Both the position numbers and the translations under genes were made by a program. This document shows, piece after piece, positions 25,131 to 33,102 of a stretch of 64,000 bases of DNA (within the stretch, counting starts at the first letter, position 1; every line of letters starts with the position of its first letter). Origin of the DNA: Chitinophagales bacterium (GTDB lineage Bacteria; Bacteroidota; Bacteroidia; Chitinophagales; Chitinophagaceae); contig JAFLBL010000020.1 in NCBI GenBank assembly GCA_017303855.1, positions 1 to 64,000 of the forward strand, read 5' to 3'. The notes under the pieces are model-generated. The model did no database searches and had not been told where the DNA came from. It worked only from the letters and a program-made list of their open reading frames with translations.

Positions 25131-26396
25131 CTATTTCACCTTAATAATCTGTTCCCGGCCCGGGCCATTGGAAATATAATGAATATCCACTCCCAGGTAT
25201 TTATTGATAAAATCAACATACGTCTTCATCGTTGCCGGTAATTCGTCCGCTTTTGTCGCTTTGCTGCTGGGTGTATCCCAACCGGCAAATTGCCGGTACA
25301 CCGGTTCGGGTTTTTCCCGGTCCATCTGGAAAGGCACTTCTTTTGTTTCAATGCCGTTTACTTTATAAGCCGCACAAACGTCCAGTTCTTTAAATGCATC
25401 CAGTACATCGGCCTTGGTCATCACGATCTTGGTCACGCCATTGATCATACAGGCAAAATTAAGGGCTACCAGGTCAATCCAGCCGCAACGGCGCGGACGT
25501 CCGGTAGTGGCGCCGAATTCATTACCAATCTTACGGAGTTCCTCACCTGTTTCATTGTCAAGTTCTGTGGGGAAAGGTCCGCCGCCCACGCGGGTGCAAT
25601 AGGCCTTGGTTACACCAATCACATCCCGGATATGTTGCGGAGCCACGCCTAAGCCGTTGCAAACGCCCGCAGAAATAGTATTGGAAGAAGTAACATAGGG
25701 GAATGTACCAAAATCAATATCCAGCATACTGCCTTGTGCACCCTCTGCGAGTATACGCTTTCCCGCTTTTAATTGTTCATTGATAAAATATTCCCCGTTT
25801 ACGATATTCAGTTGTTTCAGGAATTCAAGTGCCTCAAAAAATTCTTCCTCCCAGGCGGTAATATCTTCCTGGAAATTATAATTATCCAGCAGACGCTGAT
25901 GTTTCAGCCGGAGCTTGATATACTGGGTTGTGAAATTTTTATCCAGCAGATCACCTACACGTAACCCGTTACGGCCGGTTTTATCCATATACGTGGGGCC
26001 AATTCCCTTGAGGGTGGAACCGATTTTCTGATTGCCTTTGGACAATTCGGCGGCTTTATCCAGGGCCCTGTGTGTTGGAAGAATGAGGTGGGTACGCTTG
26101 GAGATAAACAGGTTTTTCTTGAGGTCAATGCCAAAAGAAGCCACGGTATCGCATTCCTTTTTCAGGGTTACCGGATCCAGTACCACTCCATTACCAATCA
26201 GGTTCACAATACCCGGATGAAAAACGCCGGACGGAATCTGGTGAAGCACCACTTTTTTATCCTGTACATAGAGGGTATGACCCGCGTTGGGACCACCCTG
26301 AAAACGGGCCACCACATCATAATCCTTCGCAAAGAAATCCACGATCTTTCCCTTTCCTTCATCGCCCCACTGGAGGCCAAGTAATACATCAACCAT
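25131..26396 (-). CDS. purA: Adenylosuccinate synthetase
   Basis: A 421-residue GTP-dependent enzyme that joins IMP and aspartate in AMP synthesis. Signatures: LGLQWGDEGKGK at residues 7-17 (GTP phosphate loop), FQGGPNAGHTLY with the catalytic His, GIGPTYMDKTGRNGLRVGDL, EGAQGSMLDIDFGTFPYVTSSNT, and GATTGRPRRCGWIDL. Length is normal. A TATTTTTG box at 26459-26466 on the same strand gives a leader of about 55 bases. Confidence 0.97.
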   Translation of the reverse strand: MVDVLLGLQWGDEGKGKIVDFFAKDYDVVARFQGGPNAGHTLYVQDKKVVLHQIPSGVFHPGIVNLIGNGVVLDPVTLKKECDTVASFGIDLKKNLFISKRTHLILPTHRALDKAAELSKGNQKIGSTLKGIGPTYMDKTGRNGLRVGDLLDKNFTTQYIKLRLKHQRLLDNYNFQEDITAWEEEFFEALEFLKQLNIVNGEYFINEQLKAGKRILAEGAQGSMLDIDFGTFPYVTSSNTISAGVCNGLGVAPQHIRDVIGVTKAYCTRVGGGPFPTELDNETGEELRKIGNEFGATTGRPRRCGWIDLVALNFACMINGVTKIVMTKADVLDAFKELDVCAAYKVNGIETKEVPFQMDREKPEPVYRQFAGWDTPSSKATKADELPATMKTYVDFINKYLGVDIHYISNGPGREQIIKVK

Positions 26397-26458
26397 GATT
26401 CAATATTGGTTTATTATTCCCACCGTCTGGCAGCTACCGGGCAATGGCCCGGGCGCCG

Positions 26459-26466
26459 CAAAAATA
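26459..26466 (-). promoter_or_regulatory. -7 box TATTTTTG before purA
   Basis: An exact TAnnTTTG match on the minus strand 62 bases before the purA ATG and just after the terminator of the upstream gene. Confidence 0.45.
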
Positions 26467-26476
26467 CGGTATCATG

Positions 26477-26505
26477 AAAAAGCCACCGAATTAAATCCGG
26501 TGGCT
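26477..26505 (-). terminator. Terminator of the SprB-repeat protein gene
   Basis: On the minus strand AGCCACCG pairs with CGGTGGCT (26498-26505 with 26481-26488), followed by TTTT. It lies about 50 bases after the stop at 26556. Confidence 0.85.
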
Positions 26506-26555
26506 TCCTGATATTTTATACCCATCGGCGGGTAACTTATTCACTAAGGGTTTCT

Positions 26556-29500
26556 TTAGCGGATCAGCATGACGGTACCCTTTTTTGTCACCACCCGGTT
26601 ATCGCGGGTCAGTCCTTCTATCATCCAGACATATACCCCACTGGCCTGTTCTGCCCCGCTAAAGCGGCCATCCCAGCCTTCATTCAGGGTTTTAGTGGAA
26701 AAGACCAGTTGTCCCCAGCGGTTAAAGACCCTGAAGTAGTTATAGCTCTTCATACCAACCGGGAAAGGCGTGAATTTGTCGTTTTTCCCATCTCCGTTGG
26801 GTGAGAAGCCGGTAGGCACATAAATGTCCGGCCCTTTATAGATCCGTACGGTAATATAACCTTCCCCACGGCAGCCCGCAATGGTGGAAGCAATTACCTG
26901 GTATTGCACATCCTGGCCAATAGCGCCCACGGTTACTACCGGATTGGGAATATTCAGACTACCTGGTCCGACCGTGCTGTTGGGGTTGCTAAGCCCCGTA
27001 ACCGGGGTCCAGGCATAATTAATCACATCACTGTCCGAAGGCACGGCCAGTAACTGGAATTTATCACCCGGATAACCAATGGTATCATACGGGAAAGTTT
27101 TTACTTTGATCGGCGGGGTTACATCAATGCGCATATCATCGGTAACCAGGGAAGCACAACCGTTCAGGTCCGACTTAATGGACAATGTATAAATAACATC
27201 TTTGGACGGCGTGGAAAGCGGATTACCCGTGTTCGGATTATCCAGGTAGGTCGAAGGCGTCCATACATACTGGGTGCCACCCGTAGCATTCAACTGATAG
27301 TTCTGCCCGTAGCAGATAAAACCATCCGGTCCGGCATTGGGAATGGGCGCTTTATTTACATTTACAATTACCGTATCATCATGTGTACAACGACCCAATG
27401 TGGCGGTAACAATGTACTGTGTCGTAACAACGGGATTCGCTACCGGGTTGTGAATAGTGGTACTGCTGAGACCAGTGGCCGGTGTCCAGGCATATTGCAG
27501 GGCATTGGAGGTAAGCTGCAACTGTACCGATTTACTTTCACAAATTGTCGGATCCGCTTGCGGGGTCCAGGTCATATCATCAGTCAGTCCCACAATTGCC
27601 GGGAAGCTGGTACTGCAACCCAGGTTATCCTTCACCGTTACCGTGTACGTGCCGGGTGCCACATTAAATATATTGGAAGGCTGGAAGTTGGTGCCATTAA
27701 TGGCATACGTATAACTTGTATTCCCCCCGGAGGCGGTGATATTGATCACGCCGTCAAGACCACCATTGCAGGTGGCATTGGTATTGACTGAAGCGGCCTG
27801 CAATTGTGCCGGCTCGGTTACCACAACGGGCCTGGTGATAATACATCCATTAAAATCCCTGATTGACACCGTATAGTTTCCGGCAGCTACTGTAAATGTG
27901 TTTTGCGTTTGCCAGGTTGTGCCATCAATCGAATATTGATAGGGCCCGACACCTCCGGCTCCCGTGGCCGTGATAATGCCCGAACCCTGGCCGTTACAAA
28001 CAACGGGCACCATGGCCGTGGTGGCCTGCAAAAGTGAAGGCTCTGCTACTACTACAGGTACGGTGCCAGTACATCCATCTCTTTCCCGGAAGAATACGGT
28101 ATAACTCCCTGCTATAAGTCCATTAAAAACAGCAGATGTCTGCCAGGTTACCCCATCCAGCGAATATTCATATGGTGGATTTCCGGCAGTTGGTTGCGTT
28201 ACTGTAATCGTACCTGTGGATGTTCCATTGCAAAGCACATCCGTGAAGCTGGCGGTGGTAGTAATAGGAGGCCCCGCTGCTACCAATGCCGGCAGTTGCT
28301 GGCTTACACAACCCTGTGCATCAAATACCACTACGGTGTGATTACCCGCCGGCACATTGGTAAAAGTAAACGGATTTGTTCCGGGTACAGCTACTGCGCC
28401 ATCCAATGAATAAGTATATGGACCATTGCCATTGATCGGCGCTACCGTTATTGAACCGGTACTGGCTCCGTTGCAGGAAGTGGCGGAGGTTGTAACATTA
28501 GCCATCTGAACTGCGTCACGCGTTACGCGTACCGTATCTGTTCCAAATATCTCTACTGCAGGATCATCAATTTTTTCATAAACAGACCGGATAACATAAG
28601 TATTGGTACCTCCTGCGGCTGGACAGAAATTGGGAAACACGGCTTCGAGTTTTCCATTTCCAAGCGTATTGACAGTACCCGCCATCAGTATGGTTCCGGC
28701 TGCATCTAATAATTCCACCCGCTTAAACAGGGAAGTGCCCCCACTTGGTACAAATCTCCAGCTTTCATTCATTCCAACTGTACCCCATGGACCATTGGCA
28801 AAAGCGGCCCGGCCCGGCGCCATCATAGCCTGTGTCATAGACCAGTCCTGAATACCTACAATAGCACGGCCACTGTTCCATCCTGTACAGACTTGTTTGC
28901 TGAACAAGGCGACTTCAACAATACCGGTTGATTCATATAAAATGATCTGGTGGGTATTTTCGATTTGTCCGGTACAGGCTGTTCCGAATAAGGGTACCCG
29001 GAAGAAACTCAGTATCCACCTGCGGTGCGGGGCCGTACCGAATACCTGGTACTGTATCCGCTGATTAGGTTGTGATACACTGGGATCAAGGTCATGAAAC
29101 GGTCCCATAATCATGGCCCTGTCGTATACTGAACTGGGCAGATCACTGGAAATACTCCAGGAGGCAAACCCATTTGCATTGCTGACGTCAAAACTCAGGT
29201 AGCCGTTGGTACTGGCTACAAGGGAATTGTAAGTGGCTCCATAAAAATAAAAGGGAAACCCGATATTGATAGGATTTGAATACCTGTCATCAATGGAAAG
29301 TGAGGAAGGTGTTCCGGCCGGATCATTAGGCTGTACATAAACGGGGAAACAGTTGGTGATGGAACTGCTTGGATTAATCGTATATGTATTTGTTTGCCGG
29401 TGCAGATCGGGAATCTGTCCTTTCAGGGTAAAACAGACACTGGCCCCGCAACCCGGTATCAGTGTATCCCGTGTACAATTAAAAGAAAAACTTTGCGCAA

Positions 29501-29567
29501 AACCGGAATCGTGCAGTAAGAAAAAAAAGCCAGCCAGGGCAAAAACTCGTGTCAGTTTTAGTCTCAT
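26556..29567 (-). CDS. Large secreted adhesin-like protein with SprB repeats and type IX (type B) sorting domain
   Basis: About 1003 residues from MRLKLTRVFALAGFFF, a signal peptide; earlier in-frame codons are not signal-like. An N-terminal domain of about 330 residues contains STGIVEVALFSKQVCTGWNSGR and is shared with the protein at 33103-35103. Four SprB-type repeats of about 75 residues follow, each with the pattern CNG...G-I-V...G--PY-YS-DG...AG-Y-V-V-D--GC, then two Ig/PKD-like units (ICESKSVQLQL..., ICYGQNYQLNATGG). The C-terminus is a gliding-motility-associated domain: FSPNGDGKNDKF, VFNRWGQLVFS, GWDGRFSG, SGVYVW, KKGTVMLIR. The protein should be exported by the type IX system to the cell surface. 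Ligand unknown. Confidence 0.9.
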   Translation of the reverse strand: MRLKLTRVFALAGFFFLLHDSGFAQSFSFNCTRDTLIPGCGASVCFTLKGQIPDLHRQTNTYTINPSSSITNCFPVYVQPNDPAGTPSSLSIDDRYSNPINIGFPFYFYGATYNSLVASTNGYLSFDVSNANGFASWSISSDLPSSVYDRAMIMGPFHDLDPSVSQPNQRIQYQVFGTAPHRRWILSFFRVPLFGTACTGQIENTHQIILYESTGIVEVALFSKQVCTGWNSGRAIVGIQDWSMTQAMMAPGRAAFANGPWGTVGMNESWRFVPSGGTSLFKRVELLDAAGTILMAGTVNTLGNGKLEAVFPNFCPAAGGTNTYVIRSVYEKIDDPAVEIFGTDTVRVTRDAVQMANVTTSATSCNGASTGSITVAPINGNGPYTYSLDGAVAVPGTNPFTFTNVPAGNHTVVVFDAQGCVSQQLPALVAAGPPITTTASFTDVLCNGTSTGTITVTQPTAGNPPYEYSLDGVTWQTSAVFNGLIAGSYTVFFRERDGCTGTVPVVVAEPSLLQATTAMVPVVCNGQGSGIITATGAGGVGPYQYSIDGTTWQTQNTFTVAAGNYTVSIRDFNGCIITRPVVVTEPAQLQAASVNTNATCNGGLDGVINITASGGNTSYTYAINGTNFQPSNIFNVAPGTYTVTVKDNLGCSTSFPAIVGLTDDMTWTPQADPTICESKSVQLQLTSNALQYAWTPATGLSSTTIHNPVANPVVTTQYIVTATLGRCTHDDTVIVNVNKAPIPNAGPDGFICYGQNYQLNATGGTQYVWTPSTYLDNPNTGNPLSTPSKDVIYTLSIKSDLNGCASLVTDDMRIDVTPPIKVKTFPYDTIGYPGDKFQLLAVPSDSDVINYAWTPVTGLSNPNSTVGPGSLNIPNPVVTVGAIGQDVQYQVIASTIAGCRGEGYITVRIYKGPDIYVPTGFSPNGDGKNDKFTPFPVGMKSYNYFRVFNRWGQLVFSTKTLNEGWDGRFSGAEQASGVYVWMIEGLTRDNRVVTKKGTVMLIR

Positions 29568-29718
29568 TATTCTTGCAGTTATGGTATGGGGGGTTCGTCC
29601 GCGACGAGCCATCAAGATAAATAAAATATCCCTATTGACCCGCACCATGGGCAGTGAATGTGCAAAAAAAATACAATGAAATACAGTACTTGCCCGGAAT
29701 CAATTCTTTACAGATGGA

Positions 29719-31962
29719 TCAGGATGGTATATCCTCCATATCATAGCGCTCCACTGATTCAATTCCCGGTAGCTTTAACAGGTTCTGTACCAACACGTCC
29801 AGCTCTTCCTTGTCGTGCACATAGAGGCGGATATTGCCCCGGAATAAACCATCATTGGCCTCAATGGTAAGGGCAGCGATATTTATTTTCAGTTCTCCTG
29901 AAATCAGGTTGGTGATTTTATTCACTACACCCACATCGTCCATACCCACTATTTTGATACCGGTGAGGAAGGAAATCTCCTTGTTTTTGGCCCATTTGGT
30001 CTTGACCACCCGGTGACCATAATTTGCCAGTAATTTGGCTGCATTGGGACAGCTCGTCCGGTGAATGGTGAGCCCCTTCCCAGTCGTTACAAATCCGAAA
30101 ACATCATCCCCCGGAATCGGCTTACAGCAATTGGCCAGGTTATAAACGATCCGGTCGCTCGTTTCACCGAAAATGACCAGCTCGGCATCTTTTTTCCCGG
30201 TTACATGATGCGGAAGGAATTCATGCTTTTCATTGTGCAGTTTTACCGGTTTGGGGGCTTCAATCCTGTCCCCTGTTACTTTAAATTCCTTAAGCTCTTT
30301 AAGGTCAATATTTTTTACCGCCACCTGGTAAAAAAGGTCGAGGTGTGAGCCCAGTTTATACCATTGTACAATTTCCTCGATATTGTGCTGCGACAGGTGT
30401 ACCCCCATTCCTTCCAGCTTACGCTGAACAGTATATTTTCCTTCATCCGCCACTTTCCGCTTCTCTTCTTTTAACGCATCACGGATCCGGCCTTTCGCCT
30501 TGGAAGTAACCACAAAACCCAGCCAGTCTTCAGAGGCTTTTTGTTTATTGCTGGTTATGATCTCCACCTGGTCTCCGCTGTGCAGTTTATGACTGATGGG
30601 AACCAGTTTATGATTCACTTTAGCGCCAATGGTTTTTACCCCGATAGCACTGTGGATAGCAAAGGCAAAGTCCAGCGCGGTGGAACCCACCGGCAGCATT
30701 TTTACATCTCCCTTTGGCGTATACACGTAAATTTCTTCGGCCAGGAAACTGGTTTTGAAATCCTGCAGGAAGTCAATGGTATCGGCTTCCTGGTTCGTTA
30801 TGACTTCACGGATCTGCTGGAACCATTTATCAAACCGGCTTTCATCCGTAGTACCCTCTTTGTATTTCCAGTGAGCGGCGAGACCTTTTTCCGCAATTTC
30901 ATTCATCCGCCGTGTACGGATCTGTACTTCCACCCATTTGCCCTGCGGTCCCATCACGGTGGTGTGCAGGGCTTCATAACCATTCGCTTTGGGATTGCTC
31001 AGCCAGTCACGCAGCCGCTCTGGAGACGGATTGTATTCATCCGTAATCATGGAATATACTTTCCAGCAATCTTCTTTTTCTTTTTCAGGGGGTGAATCCA
31101 GAATAGCCCGGATGGCAAACAGATCATATACTTCTTCGAACTCCACCCCTTTCTTTTTCATCTTATTCCAGATCGAATGGATACTCTTGGGACGCCCGTA
31201 AATTTCGGCGGCCAGGTTGGCTCGTTCCAGCTTTTCCCGGATGGGTTTGATAAATTCGTTGATATACTTGCTCCGCTCTTTTCTGGTTTCTGCCAGTTTA
31301 CGGGCAATCTCCTTATAGGTTTCCGGCTCCATGTATTTCATGGCCAGATCTTCCATCTCTGTCTTTATGGTATAAAGCCCCATCCGGTGCGCCAGGGGCG
31401 CATAGATATAGACCGTTTCAGAAGATATTTTCAGTTGCTTCTCCCTTTTCATACTGTCGAGGGTCCGCATATTGTGCAGCCGGTCAGACAGTTTAATCAG
31501 GATCACCCGCGGATCATCCGTCAGTGTCAGTAATATTTTCTTGAAATTCTCCGCCTGTTGTGAAGCATTTACATCAATTACATTGGCGATCTTGGTCAAC
31601 CCGTCGACAATACGGGTGATTTCTTCCCCGAATTCGCGTTTGATATCATCGAGCGTGATATCCGTATCTTCCACTGTATCGTGTAATAAAGCACAAATAG
31701 TGGAACGCACCCCCAACCCGATTTCTTCCGCACATATTTTGGCAACAGCAATCGGATGAAGTATATATGGCTCCCCGCTTTTGCGACGCATGGTTTTATG
31801 TGCCTCCGCAGCGATTTCAAAAGCGGTCCGGACCAGTTTTTTGTCACCCGGTTTTAATTTGCTCTTAATGACTTTCAGAAGGGAACGATATTCCCGGAGG
31901 ATGAGCTTTTTCTCTTCCTCTTCATTCAGGTTATATTTCGGGAGTTGTGCAAGGGTTTCCAT
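29719..31962 (-). CDS. Bifunctional (p)ppGpp synthetase/hydrolase RelA/SpoT
   Basis: About 747 residues from METLAQLPKYN. Order: HD hydrolase domain (YILHPIAVAKIC, LLHDTVEDTDIT, VILIKLSDRLHNMRTL), synthetase domain (RPKSIHSIWNKMKKKG, YDLFAIRAIL, NPKANGYEALHTTV), TGS domain (EEIYVYTPKGDVKMLPVGSTALDFAFAIHS), helical and zinc-finger-like region (RTSCPNAAKLL), and a C-terminal ACT domain. An intact HD motif and synthetase motifs suggest both activities, as in Rel enzymes. The frame runs 42 codons upstream through a heptamer array and cannot be coding there; a TACATTCG box seven bases before the ATG at 31962 fixes the start and suggests a leaderless mRNA. Confidence 0.95.
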   Translation of the reverse strand: METLAQLPKYNLNEEEEKKLILREYRSLLKVIKSKLKPGDKKLVRTAFEIAAEAHKTMRRKSGEPYILHPIAVAKICAEEIGLGVRSTICALLHDTVEDTDITLDDIKREFGEEITRIVDGLTKIANVIDVNASQQAENFKKILLTLTDDPRVILIKLSDRLHNMRTLDSMKREKQLKISSETVYIYAPLAHRMGLYTIKTEMEDLAMKYMEPETYKEIARKLAETRKERSKYINEFIKPIREKLERANLAAEIYGRPKSIHSIWNKMKKKGVEFEEVYDLFAIRAILDSPPEKEKEDCWKVYSMITDEYNPSPERLRDWLSNPKANGYEALHTTVMGPQGKWVEVQIRTRRMNEIAEKGLAAHWKYKEGTTDESRFDKWFQQIREVITNQEADTIDFLQDFKTSFLAEEIYVYTPKGDVKMLPVGSTALDFAFAIHSAIGVKTIGAKVNHKLVPISHKLHSGDQVEIITSNKQKASEDWLGFVVTSKAKGRIRDALKEEKRKVADEGKYTVQRKLEGMGVHLSQHNIEEIVQWYKLGSHLDLFYQVAVKNIDLKELKEFKVTGDRIEAPKPVKLHNEKHEFLPHHVTGKKDAELVIFGETSDRIVYNLANCCKPIPGDDVFGFVTTGKGLTIHRTSCPNAAKLLANYGHRVVKTKWAKNKEISFLTGIKIVGMDDVGVVNKITNLISGELKINIAALTIEANDGLFRGNIRLYVHDKEELDVLVQNLLKLPGIESVERYDMEDIPS

Positions 31963-31969
31963 CGGTCTA

Positions 31970-31977
31970 CGAATGTA
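31970..31977 (-). promoter_or_regulatory. -7 box TACATTCG before relA/spoT
   Basis: On the minus strand it matches TAnnTTYG and ends seven bases before the start codon, exactly the spacing seen before trpS. Confidence 0.55.
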
Positions 31978-31994
31978 AGGAAAAAGGGGAAGAA

Positions 31995-32036
31995 AGATGT
32001 GAGATGTGGGTTGTGGGTTGTGAGTTGTGAGTTGTG
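31995..32036. repeat. Paired-heptamer array upstream of relA/spoT
   Basis: Six units in register on the plus strand: AGATGTG twice, GGTTGTG twice, AGTTGTG twice. Each word is present as an identical adjacent pair and neighbouring pairs differ by one or two bases. Relative to relA/spoT it is antisense and ends 18 bases upstream of the promoter box. Confidence 0.9.
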
Positions 32037-32108
32037 AGTGAAACGCCTTTGCCGGGAAATTGCTTATAATAGCTGTAACCGCCCGCATACCTGCTCCTGT
32101 AAAAAACT

Positions 32109-32136
32109 AAAAGGGTCCGGCAATCCGGACCCTTTT
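32109..32136. terminator. Terminator of the porP/sprF transcript
   Basis: AAAAGGGTCCGG (32109-32120) and CCGGACCCTTTT (32125-32136) form a 12-base-pair stem around CAAT, symmetrical for both strands. Confidence 0.92.
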
Positions 32137-32182
32137 AACTTATTAACCTATAAACTTATTAACCACTTAGCTTATCATCCTA
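32135..32182 (-). repeat. Octamer array after porP/sprF
   Basis: Six eight-base units in register. Read from the gene outward on the minus strand: TAGGATGA, TAAGCTAA, GTGGTTAA, TAAGTTTA, TAGGTTAA, TAAGTTAA. It begins three bases after the stop codon and runs into the terminator. Confidence 0.8.
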
Positions 32183-32185
32183 CCT

Positions 32186-33082
32186 CTACTTCAGAAAGTC
32201 ATACCGCAGCATAATTTCATGGGCATTGGCGCCTTTATCATATACACTCAGCGGATTGCTGTAGATATCAAAGCAGTACCCGATATTGAATTTCCGCTGG
32301 ATCTTCACACCGGCAGACAGCATCCAGCTTTGCTTAGCGCGAACAGACAGTCCCCACCAGAAAATATCGCTGTGTTCAACCCGGGCACCTGCCTGAAATT
32401 CTGTGGGTGCATTGGGCAGGTAGGTCACCAGGAAGTTGGGAATAATTTTAGTAGCCCCGTCCACATTCCAGTTATAACTGCCGTGCAGGTAAAAATGGCG
32501 GTAAAGACGGGCTTCTTCATTCCGTGTCAGGTTGCCACTGTATACATCCAGTTTGGATTGAATCAGCTGACTAACGGAGATGCCTGCCTGAAATTTCTTT
32601 CCGGTATAAGCCAGACCGAGTCCGGCATCCCCTTTAAAACGGTTTTCAGATGCACCCATCACCGGGTCATTGCCCAGTGATTCCTGGATTTTTCCTTTAT
32701 CAATGGCGAACTGCTGAAAACGGGCTTCGAGTCCGATAGAAAAGAGCGCGTCATTATTCAAGGGAATATGATAGGCATAGGCTGTCTGAATACCCGTGCG
32801 ACGGGTAGGGCCTGTTACATCATTGTAGATATAACCACCAATTCCGATTTTAGCATTGGGCAGATAGCCTGAGCCAAATAAGAGGGTTGTCTTGGGCGCG
32901 CCATCCATTCCATCCCACATGGTCCGGTAAGATGCCCCGATTGCAGCGTGTCGTTTAGCCCCCGCTGTTGCCGGGTTAAAAAGCGTACCGTGCTGATCAT
33001 ACAGCGAAGCGGTCATCAGCTGCTGTGCATTGATGCCCATGCCGGCCGCCAGGAAAAAAGTAAGAATTATAATACGTTTCAT
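32186..33082 (-). CDS. Type IX secretion membrane protein, PorP/SprF family
   Basis: A 298-residue outer-membrane beta-barrel protein with a signal peptide (IIILTFFLAAGMGINAQQ). After it comes the family's typical YDQHGTLFNPATAGAKRHAAIGASYRTMWDGMDGAPKTTLLFGS, then alternating strands such as IGIGGYIYNDVTGPTRRTGIQTAYAYHIPL in shorter blocks, and the usual ending DIYSNPLSVYDKGANAHEIMLRYDF. PorP/SprF proteins attach particular type B cargo to the surface and are encoded with that cargo. The cargo here is the protein at 33103-35103, whose gene ends 20 bases upstream; the larger protein at 26556-29567 may be another client. Confidence 0.92.
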   Translation of the reverse strand: MKRIIILTFFLAAGMGINAQQLMTASLYDQHGTLFNPATAGAKRHAAIGASYRTMWDGMDGAPKTTLLFGSGYLPNAKIGIGGYIYNDVTGPTRRTGIQTAYAYHIPLNNDALFSIGLEARFQQFAIDKGKIQESLGNDPVMGASENRFKGDAGLGLAYTGKKFQAGISVSQLIQSKLDVYSGNLTRNEEARLYRHFYLHGSYNWNVDGATKIIPNFLVTYLPNAPTEFQAGARVEHSDIFWWGLSVRAKQSWMLSAGVKIQRKFNIGYCFDIYSNPLSVYDKGANAHEIMLRYDFLK

Positions 33083-33102
33083 CTGTTTTGTGTTTTGCTT
33101 GA

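Noticed and set aside
31963..32088. An N-terminal extension of 42 residues on RelA/SpoT
   Set aside because: It translates a heptamer array and a promoter box and has no family similarity; the start at 31962 fits promoter and protein.
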